DNA of 64,000 nt, taken from contig JAHLKD010000050.1 in NCBI GenBank assembly GCA_025526935.1, positions 62,001 through 126,000 of the forward strand, in the 5' to 3' direction. Both the position numbers and the translations under genes were made by a program. Source of the DNA: Cladochytrium replicatum (lineage: Eukaryota; Chytridiomycota; Chytridiomycetes; Cladochytriales; Cladochytriaceae). The notes under the pieces are model-generated. The model saw nothing but the letters and a program-made list of their open reading frames with translations, did not search any database and was not told the DNA's origin. Within the stretch, counting starts at the first letter, position 1; each line of letters opens with the position of its first letter. Below are positions 31,249-42,840 of the stretch, in pieces.

Positions 31249-34166
31249 ATGCGCTATTTCATTGCTTTCCTCCTCGCCTCATTCTTCGCCATTCTGTCGC
31301 AGACCCTTGTCACCGCTCAGCGCACCAGGGAGTGTGGGACCACTCCCGACTCGGATGTGATTGCCATCGACGTGGCCCGCAAACTGAAATTCGCAAACTT
31401 TGCGAACGTCTCGCGCATTGCATCGCCCACCATCTATGTCGATGTCGTCTTTCACAGAATCATGCAGGATCGCAGTAAGACGGATCATTTCCGGATCATG
31501 TGCGTGGGCTGACCATAAATGTTTTTCTACACTTACCTCAGCGCCGGAGGGTGGAAACATTCCAGACAGTCTGATCGCGGCCCAAATCTCCCGTTTGAAC
31601 GATGACTTTAAGCCGAGCAATATCATCTTCAACCTCATCAAGACGACGACAACCATAAATCCAACCTGTAACGTTGCAACCATTGCGAAACCTCGTTAAC
31701 CAACCTAAATCAGATTATCTCAGGGTTCAATAACGCAGCCGACACCAATGCTGAAATGACAGCCATGAAAACGGCACTGCATGAAGGCGGTCCGACCACA
31801 CTCAACGTGTATTCCGTGGGCTTTACCGATTCGAACCTTCTCGGAATCGCCACGTTCCCGTGGACCCTCACCGCAAGCCCAGCTCTCGATGGTGTTGCCA
31901 TCCACTATGCTTCTGTTCCTTTAGGTGACTTGGCCCCATTCAATTTGGGTCGCACGCTCACACATGAGGTCGGACACTGGATGGGATTGTACCATACATT
32001 CCAAGGTGGGTGTGCGGCAAGCGCGGCGAATGGAGGTGATTATGTGGAAGATACGCCTGCGGAAGCGTCTTTTGCGACTGGGTGCTCGATGGGTCGTGAC
32101 TCCTGCCCGAGCATGCCTGGTCTTGACCCTGTTGAGGTAAGCCGACTCGACTGGCATCTTGGGAAAAGAAGTGATTTCGTTTAAACACCCCGTACTTTGC
32201 TTTTTAGAACTTTATGGACTACGTGAGTGTTTTGATGCGATGTGGTTATTATCTGGAAGTTTTTGCTAAATTCATTTTCTTGTGATACTTTTACTGCTTT
32301 CAACAGTCGGACGATAGCGTAAGTTTGAGATCAGGAAATAGTGATGTAACATATAGGACTGATTCTGTTTTTCTTTAGTGCATGAACAGCTTCTCTGCTG
32401 GTCAAACAACTCGTATGTTTCAAGCATGGCAAATATACCGTGGTGTGATCGTCGACCCATTAACTGCCACGACCACCACGACGACCACTACTACCACAAC
32501 TACCGGGCCAACGACCACTACGACCACTACAACCACTACGAGCCCAACCACCGAACCAACCACCACCACCACCACCACCACCACCACGACCACTACTACT
32601 ACCACAACCACCGAGCCAACGGCCACTACGACCACCACGACCACGACCACAACAACTACTACCACTACCAGCAAGCCAACGACCACTACGACCACCACGA
32701 CCACAACAGCTACCACCACTACCAGCAAGCCAACGACCACTACGACCACCACGACCACAACAACTACTACCACTACCAGCAAGCCAACGACCACTACGAC
32801 CACCACGACCACAATAGCTACTACCACTACCAGCAAGCCAAAGACCACTACGACCACTACGACCACCACGACCACAACAACTACTACCAGTACCAGCAAG
32901 CCAACGACCACTACGACCACCACGACCACCACGACCACCACTACTACCACAACCACCGAGCCAACGACCACTACGACCACCACGACCACGACCACAACAA
33001 CTACTACCACTACCAGCAAGCCAACGACCACTACGACCACCACGACCACCACGACCACAACAGCTACTACCACTACCAGCAAGCCAACGACCACTACGAC
33101 CACCACGACCACAACAGCTACCACCACTACCAGCAAGCCAACGACCACTACGACCACCACGACCACAACAACTACTACCACTACCAGCAAGCCAACGACC
33201 ACTACGACCACCACGACCACAATAGCTACTACCACTACCAGCAAGCCAAAGACCACTACGACCACTACGACCACCACGACCACAACAACTACTACCAGTA
33301 CCAGCAAGCCAACGACCACTACGACCACCACGACCACCACGACCACCACTACTACCACAACCACCGAGCCAACGACCACTACGACCACCACGACCACGAC
33401 CACAACAACTACTACCACTACCAGCAAGCCAACGACCACTACGACCACCACGACCACCACGACCACAACAGCTACTACCACTACCAGCAAGCCAACGACC
33501 ACTACGACCACCACGACCACAACAGCTACCACCACTACCAGCAAGCCAACGACCAATACGACCACGACGACCACAACAGCTACTACCACAACCACCGAGC
33601 CAACCACCACCACGACCACAACAGCTACCACCACTACCAGCAAGCCAACGACCAATACGACCACGACGACCACAACAGCTACTACCACAACCACCGAGCC
33701 AACCACCACGACGACAACAACGACCAAGGACCACAATTTCACGACAACTACTGCAGAGCCATCGAAAACTACGTCCTCTGAAGCACCAGCGACCGCCACC
33801 AGCAATGAGGCATCCACCTCGACTACAACTACCACCACAACCACCACTACCAGAGCGAATCAGCAGCCAACGTCTACCACCTCCACAACCACTGAAGAAA
33901 CAGAGCCCACGACGACGACAACGACTACTACAACCAGCCCCACAACTACATATGATTCGGAGACCACCACTTCTGACGCTCCTCTGGGGCCGACCACCAC
34001 CACCACAATGGAAACCACCACTACAGTAATCAAGGGACCTGTAACCACTGCAGCTCCCACCCGCACAAGCGTAGCTTCTCAGGACACAGCCACCAGTCCC
34101 TCTCTATCCATTACGTCCACCACTGTGCCCAAGTGTCGCCCGCGTCCTTCTGGGTATATCCCATAG
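31249..34166 (+). CDS. Secreted M43-type metallopeptidase with giant Thr-rich tail, copy 2
   Basis: Paralogue of the gene at 28995. Signal peptide YFIAFLLASFFAILSQTLVT. Six or so exons; two tiny ones encode NFMDY and SDDS across introns near 32140-32379. The zinc site THEVGHWMGLYHTF and VEDTPAEASFA are the same as in copy 1. The tail is about 570 residues, mostly Thr runs broken by SKPTTT and EPTTT, then a mixed Ser/Thr/Pro part and the shared end PKCRPRPSGYIP. It contains an exact 408-base tandem duplication. The tail is much longer than in copy 1, which suggests a surface-tethering or spacing role rather than catalysis; this is inference. Confidence 0.87.
32665..33580 (+). repeat. Nested ACN repeats with a 408-base higher-order unit
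   Basis: Codons of the type ACN repeat hundreds of times. Over this, a 408-base unit (136 codons) is repeated: the marker ACAACAGCTACC occurs at 32703, 33111 and 33519, and the marker ACAATAGCTACT lies at 32811 and about 33219. Two full units and part of a third are nearly identical. Confidence 0.9.
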
Positions 34167-35289
34167 ATGCCTCAATTACCACAGCGCACATTCTGATGTG
34201 TCGGAGATGGTTCAAATAGACGGCTCAACTTGTAGAAGGTTCAAATTTGCTGTTTCTCGTTGCAGTATGCTTTTCTTTCCCTCTTCCTCTTTTTCGGCGG
34301 ATGTTTTTCTTTTTTTGTGGGAAGCTTTGGAGGGGGTTTTGTGTTTGCTAGAGCCATGAATTTTGGAGATTAGAGAGTTTACAGCGCAGCCTAGATCATT
34401 CAATATTATCGTTGTCTTTTTTGTGTGTTGTTTGAAAATAGATCCTAACTTGAAAGACACACTTCAATGACACCAAATAAGATTTGAAACGAGTAACGAC
34501 AAAGCACTTTGGCTTCAAAATACGTCCAGAACCTACTCCTCGCCGGGATCCCAGCCTTCGAAACAAAAAAAGTCCAGTCCTATGGTGCAACTGTTTCAGC
34601 TTAGAACTGGAGTGGAAACGCGAAGATCACAGCTGTTTTGGCCACTGTTGGTGTTGGAATTATGGAATCAGGGTAGCGATTGGACTGGTGATAGCTGTTC
34701 GGGACGTGGGCGGGCGAACCAAGACTTTCTTTCAGACTGGCTTCCAAGTCGGCTTGCATGTACAAGGTATATTTTGGCTGAACATATCCTTTCTGGCTTT
34801 TTATGAGTGATGGGGTCGATGTGAAAAGACAGACTGTGTGGAGATGGAAGTTGATTGTGAAATTGTGCCAAAGGACAAGGGGAAGAAGCCAATTGGGAGA
34901 CTTGAGCTGATTGATGATATGAGAAGAAATTCTATTTCACGAGTGATTTGGAGAACACCGCAAAAGCTCAGGAGCTTTCAATCAGCTTATTAAGACAAAG
35001 GTAGATGTGGAACTCAGTGAAATGATTTCAGGTATGCCAGCCATTCAGCCCATTCTGTCAGGGGTTTACAAAGACTGAGAGTTTCGAAGGAATTGGTGAC
35101 TGGGAAATCCATGGAAACTCTTGTTGAACAAGAGAAGATGGCATTTGAGACGACTACAGTGTCATGAGTCTATAAGGCAGGTTCCTTCTTTACAGGAACC
35201 AGAGATGAGATATCTCAACAGATGATTGCATCTGGGCACCTTATGCTTGAGATAGAGGTGGACAAAGGAATTAAGCGAACAACATTCAT
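34167..35289. other. Intergenic, no gene recognised
   Basis: About 1.1 kb after M43 copy 2. Short open frames on both strands (for example 34484-34810) have no recognisable family. The right end merges into a GST relic. Confidence 0.45.
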
Positions 35290-35483
35290 GGATGAAGGAT
35301 CTGAAATTACGGCGAAGATTGACTCAGCGAACTCTTGTGGACACAAATGTAGCATCGTCCATGGCTGGAGTTGTGTCAAAGGAGAACCTAAAATGGGTCA
35401 AGATGATCAAAGTTGTGGATTTCAAGCTGCTGAAGAATGTTCCAGGATGGCTTGCGAGGTATCAGTTGAAGTTCCCCCACTAG
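35290..35483 (+). pseudogene. C-terminal relic of the second GST, relic F
   Basis: The plus strand reads LVDTNVASSM, then WVKMIKVVDFKLLKNVPGWL and a stop shortly after. This matches the end of the second GST of the intact fusion gene (LVDTHVASIVFWVQMTKVVD and following). Upstream homology is lost. The piece is closer to relic G (LLKNVPAWHARY) than to the intact gene. Confidence 0.5.
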
Positions 35484-35758
35484 CCAACAATATTCATTAT
35501 GTGTGAGCTATACTCATCGCACTTAGAGCGTAATTAATACAGTGTGACAAGAGCCCGACCACCCCCGTGACATTGACAACCCCAACATAACGCTTTAAGT
35601 TTCTTCATTCGCCATTGCGAATATATTTTTGCCAAGATGATGGTTAGGAGGTTCTGTTGTAAAATCGAAACTGATCTGATGGTCTTTTCACATCCTTAGT
35701 TGTAGATTCGAATCGAGCGACGAGTATATGTGCAGATTTAGTACATAGAATCATCTCT
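35484..35758. other. Intergenic
   Basis: Convergent space between GST relic F and N-acetyltransferase copy 3; nothing seen. Confidence 0.4.
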
Positions 35759-36823
35759 TTAAACCTCCAGATCCAGCCCAAACCGTTTCCTCAGCTCTCC
35801 GCGATATTGGTCCAATGTGTGAACGCCATAATTTTCAATCTCCTCACCCTCAGGGCTCCGTTTTACCACTTTCCATCCTGTCGACTCTTTTCCAATTACC
35901 ATGATTCCACCTCCATCTTCAGCGATCCTCGACACCAGATCGTTCAAGCCTCCCGGCGGGCACCTGGACGGAATACACACACGCTGATTAATCTTTTCAA
36001 GGCTGTCCCACTCAATACACTCGTCCGCCCACAGAAAAAGTCTTATGCCGCGTGGATCCGGCTTCTGCTCATCAAGAGATTCAGGGACCTTGTAAGACGG
36101 CGGCTTCTCCTTTGGTGCATTGCGGTAGAACATCACCCACCTCTCGGTGTTCACCCAATCGACATAATCTATCAAAACAGTCCTCCCAAACTGACCCTGA
36201 CCTTTCCCGCCACGACGGAACGGGATAGGTTCAGATGGTCCCACGCTGCTATTGCCATTATCGCACAACCACCAGCTGGCGCATTCGTGATCGTAGGATG
36301 ACTTTGGAGTTTCGAAGGGTCCGAGGTTGGAACCGTCATCGTCGCCTGGAGGTACACCGACGATGAGGAAGAGATGCTCCTGCGGGAGCTCTAACGCTTT
36401 CTCATAGGTTGGGACATAGAGAATGACAGCGGCGGTCCGCAGTATGACCGTGAACCCAATGGCGGCGAGCGCAGCAGCCAAAACGAGATTATTCTCAAGG
36501 CAGTTACCCCCTTGACGTTTCTTCAGCAACTTGGTTTCAAGAGAAGGCAGGTCAAGCTTGATGGAAGGTTTGGTGTTGGTGGATGGATTTTCCGGGTCAA
36601 CGGATGTGAGCTGCTCCGCGATCTTTTCGCGGGGGTAGTGCACTCCGAGGTTGGACCATGTGATATGCTTCGGATGATTCGTGACCACGGATTGGAGAGT
36701 AAAGAGAGTTGGAGGGGGTCGAGAGCCGTCAGAAGGAAGGGCATGGATGGTCCTGAGGTAGTTTTCCAGGAATCGATCGGGAGTAGGCGAGATCGGAAGA
36801 GGTGGGAGCTTGGAGTAGAGCAT
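35759..36823 (-). CDS. Arylamine N-acetyltransferase family, copy 3
   Basis: 354 residues, one exon, starting MLYSKLPPLPISPTPDRFLE. Triad contexts are present: GGNCLENN with the catalytic Cys (Tyr before it in copies 1 and 2 is Asn here), HLFLIVG, and WWLCDNGNSSVGPSEPIPF. The substrate loop is ITWSNLG where the others have IPYSNLG. C-terminus KRFGLDLEV is identical to copy 2. Located 25 kb from the other copies, next to GST relics and the intact GST fusion. The altered active-site neighbours could change substrate range; activity itself looks preserved. Confidence 0.82.
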   Translation of the reverse strand: MLYSKLPPLPISPTPDRFLENYLRTIHALPSDGSRPPPTLFTLQSVVTNHPKHITWSNLGVHYPREKIAEQLTSVDPENPSTNTKPSIKLDLPSLETKLLKKRQGGNCLENNLVLAAALAAIGFTVILRTAAVILYVPTYEKALELPQEHLFLIVGVPPGDDDGSNLGPFETPKSSYDHECASWWLCDNGNSSVGPSEPIPFRRGGKGQGQFGRTVLIDYVDWVNTERWVMFYRNAPKEKPPSYKVPESLDEQKPDPRGIRLFLWADECIEWDSLEKINQRVCIPSRCPPGGLNDLVSRIAEDGGGIMVIGKESTGWKVVKRSPEGEEIENYGVHTLDQYRGELRKRFGLDLEV

Positions 36824-37219
36824 TGAGCACGATTCGAATGGAACCTTTTGTGAAGAGGTAGGTAGCCGAGCGAGCTGGATCTCTTAACTCTTATCAAGAC
36901 ACCAAAAACGCTTATGGAAATGGTATCCAGCATTTAACCTTTCAAAACTTGCAAAACAACAAATTTGGTTGTTTTCCACGCGTCCTCAGCCACATGTCTT
37001 GAGTAGAGTTTTTCCTCCCACAGTAGTTCAAGTGAGCGGGGATTTCGATAATGCTCTCCCAGAGAATATGGACGTCCTACGAACAAAATCAGATGATGAT
37101 TTAGAGAAAAAATTATTTTGCCCGTCGGTGTTTGATGCTCCAGTCGCACTGGTACACCGTGATCACAGATTTTACGTAAAGCCCATTCTGACGGCCATAT
37201 ACAGCCTCCTCCAAAGCTG

Positions 37220-37690
37220 ACGCTATACTGGTTCAAATTCTCCATCGCTGAACTCAACATTGATATCATTCGTGCACTCGGTGTACGTTTCGAGGCCAAA
37301 CCGTTCTGATTTGAACGCGCCGTACCAATTGCCCTCAATCCAATTCTAGTTCATCTCCTGATCCACAATCCGAATCTTTGAGACCACCATATTCCTTGGC
37401 GAGATTTGGGACTCGAGGTGTGGGCTGTAACCGTCACTTGATCCGAAGGGGGAGCGCGATAAATGGACTGTGTAAGGCACTATGACACTCCACGCGCAGG
37501 TGGCCAAAGAAACAGATAAGGGTTTTGCATCAGATTTGAGATCAAAGACGGTGCTCTTGAAGGGAGATAGTTCCTGCTGGGAGACTATTCATCGGCAGAT
37601 ACACATCTTGAATGGAATAGGCAGGTTGTGGACTCGGGGCTACTGAAGAATGTTCCGGCATGGCATGCAAGGTATCGGTAAGAGTTCCCG
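37220..37690 (+). pseudogene. Decayed second-GST copy, relic G
   Basis: The plus strand near 37220 reads LTLYWFKFSIAELNIDIIRA then LGVRFEAKPF and a stop. Continuing fragments match ALNPNGLVPLLVHNG, and near 37590 LLGDYSSADTH then LLKNVPAWHARY. The order of pieces matches the second GST of the gene that follows 220 bases later. Many stops and frameshifts. Confidence 0.62.
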
Positions 37691-37909
37691 AGCTACAGAT
37701 ATGAAAGTGCGAAATACCTTGTGATACATAACCCCATCATATGTTTGCAAAGTTGGATTGCCATCATCTTTCCAAATTCCAACAAATTTTTACCTTTTTG
37801 CCAGCCAATGAGAGAGCTGCGTGGTTGTTTCTGCACTGCGCAATCTCCACGTTCAACTTAAAAACACCGTCGGCCCCTTTTGAAAGAGCATTTTCCTGTG
37901 ATTGCAACA

Positions 37910-39932
37910 ATGACAAACGATTTGCTGCTCTACCACTACAAGAACTCCACCGCTGACATCTCGCTCTCGGTGCTGAAGGTGCTCGGAATCCCTTTCGATC
38001 TGATCTCAGTCGACTCAAAGGCTGGTGACTTGAAGACTCCTTCTTACCTCGCTCTCAATCCAAACGGACTTGTACCGCTTCTCGTCCACAATGGTACTCC
38101 CATTTTTGAGTCCGCCGCAATCACCATCTACCTTGGCGAGACTTTTGGAGAGAAACTCGGTCTCTTTCCCTCTCGTGGCCCCTTGCGCGGCGAAGCTCTC
38201 AAATGGATAGTTTGGGGAGTGCTCAATATGGCGACAAAGATATGGACCCAGGTTATGTCCCCGTCCGACGAGAACGCCGCTGGGCTCAACGGTTCATTGA
38301 AGATCTTAGAAGATGAGCTTGGGAGCAAGAATTTTCTTCTGGGCTCGGATTATTCGCTGGTGGACACTCATATTGCTGCGATCCTCAATTGGGTGCAATA
38401 CTCCAATGTCGATCTCAGCTCGTACAAGAAGCTCGCCAACTATCATAAGGCATGCCTGGAGAAGATCCCGGAGGACACGAACATGGGTTCAGAGAAGAAG
38501 AACAAAGGCACCTTTATCGATGCGTTTGATACAGTTGTCTTCGATGCTCCTCCGTCAAAGGTTTGATCAACTTCGATGTATTAGCCCCTGTTCATGTGTA
38601 CCTAAACCGAACGTGTGCAGGTGTATTCTCTCTTTACCTTGTCGAAAGAGTTTTCGGCATGGTCAGGAGTTCCTGTAACAATTCCTCACGAACACGGCGT
38701 TGAGTTCACCACTCACGGTGGCCGCTGTGTGTTCAAGTTTGTCACCTGCATCACTGACAAAATGATTGTTGCCCACTACCGCGAAGCTGATTGGGAATGG
38801 GATGGATTCGCAACCGTGGTGTTTGCCCTCAGCGAGATAGACGGAAAGACTAGGATGAACTTTTCAATTTACGGCGTTCCGGGCGGAGATTACGAAAAGA
38901 AGCGCCAAGTCCAAGTATGGCAGGAATACTCTTTCGCTCCCATGGCGGCGTATCTGAAGAAGAATGCTCCGGCTCCGTTCTGCTGGGTCGACATCCAGGT
39001 CAAGGACGCTAATCGCGCCGAGACTTTCTACAAAAACATCTTCAACTGGAGTTTCATGCCCGGCATGAAAGAAAATGAACGATTTTTCACAGCTGGGAGC
39101 GCCCCTTCATGTATGAGAAAGTACAAAGTCGAGCGCAAGATGAATCTAAATTTCTTTCCTTGCAGCCTTTGGCGGTTACTTGACCGAGGATCCAGTTGGT
39201 CTGAAGCCGTATGTTGCTGTACAGGATCTCGAGGGGACTCTCGAACTAGTCAAGTCAAAGGGAGGTGAAGTCGTTTCGGAGATTCAACCTGCGGGTGACG
39301 ATGGACGCATTTGCGCAATCAAAGATCCGGAGGGAAACGTCATCGGTCTCCACTCCAGGAAAAAACCTGCACCGGATCTGGCTCTCTACTGGTTCCAGTA
39401 TTCCACAGCTGATATATCTCTGGAAGTTCTCAAAGTCCTCGGTGTCCCCTTCGACCTCAAAACTGTCGACTTCAAAGGGGGTGAAACCAAAACGCCCGCA
39501 TACCGTGCTCTCAATCCCAACGGCCTAGTACCACTCCTCGTACACAAAGGCACACGCATCTTCGAGTCCGCTGCGATCACGATCTACTTGGGCGAGATGT
39601 TTGGAGTCGAAAAAGGCTTGTTCCCGTCTCTGGGTCCGAAGAGGGCAGAGGCGATGAAATGGATCGTATGGGGCAACGTGACTCTTGCAGCGGGGGTCGG
39701 AAAAGCCGAAAAGTCGAAATCGAAAGAAGATATTGTGAGTGCGGTGAAGGCGATGGATATTCTAGATGCAGCACTGGAGGGGAAGAAATTCTTATTGGGA
39801 GATTATTCGTTGGTGGATACACATGTTGCGTCGATCGTTTTTTGGGTGCAGATGACGAAGGTGGTTGATTTCGCAAAGATGAAGAAGATTCCGACTTGGA
39901 TGGAACAATGCCAGAAGAATGTACCTGAGTAG
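37910..39932 (+). CDS. Four-domain fusion: GST - AHSA1/SRPBCC - VOC - GST
   Basis: Three exons (37910-38560, 38621-39110, 39166-39932) give about 635 residues with all phases closing. Residues 1-215: GST with thioredoxin fold (STADISLSVLKVLGIPFDL, LNPNGLVPLLVHNGTPIFES) and helical C-domain (GSDYSLVDTHIAA). Residues about 218-332: AHSA1-like SRPBCC domain (VYSLFTLSKEFSAWSG, KMIVAHYREADWEWDGFATV, GVPGGDYEKKRQVQVWQEYS). Residues about 333-445: VOC/glyoxalase fold (FCWVDIQVKDANRAETFYKN, IKDPEGNVIGLHSRK). Residues about 446-635: second GST, clearly related to the first. GSTs conjugate or isomerise with glutathione; VOC enzymes often use glutathione adducts, so linked steps of one detoxification route are plausible. 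No secretion signal; cytosolic. The ATG at 37910 is the first in frame, and relics share the same start. Confidence 0.86.
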
Positions 39933-40301
39933 AGGTTGTGCGCCACCTAATAATCACAGTTTGTATTGACTTAGTTTAGCTGTGATGTTAGTTCGTACTT
40001 GTTAATACATAGCGATGATGTTTCGTTACAGCGGATCGACTGGGGTCTCACCAACATCACAACGGAGAAAAGTGATGTGCATCCCCGCATATCAATAGAA
40101 GTTTCAGAATTACTTGTAGTTTAGACCCACGAGCAATATGGCATAGAAAAGAACTTCGAGCTTAAGAAAAAGACTAGCGATATGACAGCGTATGTCCTAT
40201 GAAACAAAAATAAGCCCTCAGCTCAACGTGTTGCACCAAGCATCCGCGAAGTTGCAGTTGATCCAACCCTGGTTGCAGTGGATGTCTAGAACCCAGCCAA
40301 A

Positions 40302-40953
40302 CTAGTAGTAGCTTTCCGCCTCCTTTATATCCCACTGGTTCGTGTTACTGTATGAGGTGGTCTGAGACTGGCCGTACGAGCCATGATGGCAGTCACAATC
40401 TCTTCGCAGCCTTGCGCGGTCGTAACCGAATTTGAGACCGGTTGAAAGCTTGATTGAACCATTGAACGGCGGAGGAATAGCTATCTTGCATGATTGCTTT
40501 GCATTGACCGGCAGAACAGTAAGCTCGGGCTTGGTTGTACGAAACTTGCCACGGTGCCCTACCTCCAGCGTGAGTAAGTCAGCATGAATAGTGTGATACC
40601 CTACGTCGCCTTGTTTCTCGTAGAGCGGGACAGCACATCCACGCCTGCACTTCATCGCCCGTGCGCCGACCTAGCAGTTTCCGATCGCAGCAATCACGCC
40701 GCTATGTTGAAGGGAAACAACTTGGCTTGTTCCTCCCGTGCAGCCCTGACGGGATCAAAGACCTTGGCGCACTGCGCGTCGTCCAGAAGAGCTTGGGCAA
40801 GAGCAATGGATCTCGCGTTATCCTGCAGGCGTTCGGCAGCGGTGGGCTCGTGAGGTGACATGTCTGTCTCGCGGAGTAGTGAATTGGAGCGGAAATGGCC
40901 AGAAGCCCGATGCATGCCAAGATCAGAAGCGTGAAAGTAGTGATGCGAGACAT
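40302..40953 (-). pseudogene. Secreted protein of unknown family, reading frame broken
   Basis: The ATG at 40953 opens a convincing signal peptide (TFTLLILACIGLLAISAP). About 30 codons later the protein-like sequence moves to another frame (SPHEPTAAERLQDNARSIAL, DDAQCAKVFDPVRAAREEQA) with no GT-AG intron to explain it. A last segment (YEKQGDVGYHTIHADLLTLE, LKFGYDRARLRRDCDC) follows after a possible short intron near 40650-40690 and ends at a stop at 40302. It may be a recently broken gene, or a real gene with one base error near 40870. Several Cys in the C-terminus fit an extracellular protein. Confidence 0.45.
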
Positions 40954-42840
40954 TGAGGGTTGAGTGATGAAGGATGTTGAAGGCTGATGTGTCTGAGAAT
41001 GCGAACAGCGGGCAGGATGTATTTTGTGTTCTTAGACCTGCTACTTGTGGGGTGTGAAGCGACTGCGATGCCGCAATCTTGAGTTCTAACAAGTTTGGAA
41101 CTGGGATGGAGAGTTCCCTCTAAATATGAAAATCTATGGTTCTCATTAGAAGAAGAAACATAACATCTGATTTTCTCGAATCTATATTAGTAGTGGAACC
41201 AGAATGTTAAATTATGTCTAGCCTTCGAAGGGTCCAGGACACTGACTGTATCCGTAATCGCTTTCGTGCGGTATTGCTTTTTCTTCCCGACTCGCTTATT
41301 TTGCAGCGATGAAACCGGGTGAAGTTATGCAAGTCAAATGTTTCGGCGCTTGAGAATGTCGAAACATCGCAAGTGCGGAAATAAAATTCTTTTCCACCCT
41401 TCCTCCTCCACGTACCGATAAATAAACATGCGAAGAGTTGCTCGGTCGAGGGATCATCAAAGAAATGCCGACGGTCACTTCCCCCCTCCTTACTCCTTGC
41501 ATTCCCCCACAACCAAACTACCCTCTTATTCCAAAGACGGTGACGATGCCACTCGCTTTATCAGCCCCTACCCAAGAGTCAGTACGTTGACAATAATTAT
41601 CCCTGATACGGGATCGCACCGCCCTTGTTCTTTCAAGTTGTTAACCCAGCTGGTGTGATCAGGTACCGACTTTGTATTAAATTTACTCGTTCTTTTATTT
41701 TCGCTTCCCGTATTGTAGAGAAAGAAGCAGGGAATGGTCTCAAGAGAAATTGCGATCTTCGGTCATTCGATGAACATCTTGTTCACACAAAGCTTTGGCT
41801 GTATGGCCTGCCTGGCTGAACAAATCAATGAGCTATGATTCTGAAGTATTCCAATGTATCAATGTGTGATGATTCTATGCTGCATGCCTTCTGAATGAAC
41901 TATGCTGCATGCCTTCTGAATGAACTATGCTTCATGCCTTCTGAATGAAAATGATGGGTCGAAATGGACACATTCAATACACATCACCTAACTATGCGGA
42001 TTAATGACAAATTCTCTCCAAACTCTGGAGTGTTCTTAGTTTGCACATTGATCTGTCACCTCCAATCGGTTTGCCAGGCCGGTTTGCACGATGCAATCCT
42101 GTCGTCCGATGCAATCAAAGCGAATCCTGTCGTCCGATGCAACCTAAGCGTTTGGCAGGGCAGCGTGTGCTTTTTACGCGGCATCTGCAGCCACCAATTG
42201 CTAGATCGAAAATCAATCATCTCCTTTGACTTGTCGAGTAAATCTGCTTTGTGAGCTCAGATGGCGACAGTGCTTCCAGATTGCATCTTTCCCCTACCGG
42301 AAGCAACGGCATTCTCTCTGGTGACTTTAATCTCAAGCTGCTCGTTATGAGTAAAGTAGCCGCCGGACTTGAAGAATCAACAATGCGATTTCGATGTTAA
42401 GCTCATCGCAAATTGAGAAGATCGTGGCCTGCTTCGACACACTTCCACATCGACACTAACGCGGTAAGTTCGGCGTGATCGGCAATTTCTTTGGAGTAGG
42501 GGATGGCTGGGGGGAAGAGGCAATTTGATTGTTCAACAGATTCACGTTGTGAAAGCCAAGAAATGAGGTGAAGAATAGTCAGCCGGCACAGGTTGAGTCG
42601 GCTTGTCAACTTGCTTCTTCTCGTTTCCAGGCATGTGAATGATTCGGAATCCCCATCCTCGCGACCGACACTACCATTGCCAGATCCTCCTCAAGTGTTG
42701 AGAGCAGACTTTCTTGAAGGTGCCCCACGAACCATCTTCATCAGCGACGACATTCAAGCTGCGCGGCCTCATGCTCATGGTGTCCGCTTTTTCCTGCCAA
42801 CTTTTTGAACCTTGGTGTCAAACTCGTGGCACAGCACTGC
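40954..42840. other. Intergenic, 1.9 kb, repeats but no gene
   Basis: Low coding potential on both strands. Contains three 25-base units at 41876-41950 and a 20-base direct repeat (AATCCTGTCGTCCGATGCAA) at 42095 and 42123. No transposon ends or RNA genes were recognised. The right end holds the promoter of the SNF2 gene. Confidence 0.45.
41876..41950. repeat. Three 25-base direct tandem units
   Basis: The unit starting TATGCTGCATGCCTTCTGAA occurs at 41876, 41901 and 41926; the third has two changes. Confidence 0.9.

Noticed and set aside
32378-33781. 467-codon plus-strand frame rich in His, Asp, Tyr
   Set aside because: Out-of-frame reading of the Thr-coding repeat of the M43 gene; starts inside its last exon and has no independent support.
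32420-33847. Long Val-rich and Gly-rich minus-strand frames
   Set aside because: Antisense of the ACN repeat; low-complexity by construction.
42403-42609. Possible retroelement RNase H fragment
   Set aside because: No catalytic motif, no flanking reverse transcriptase or terminal repeats.
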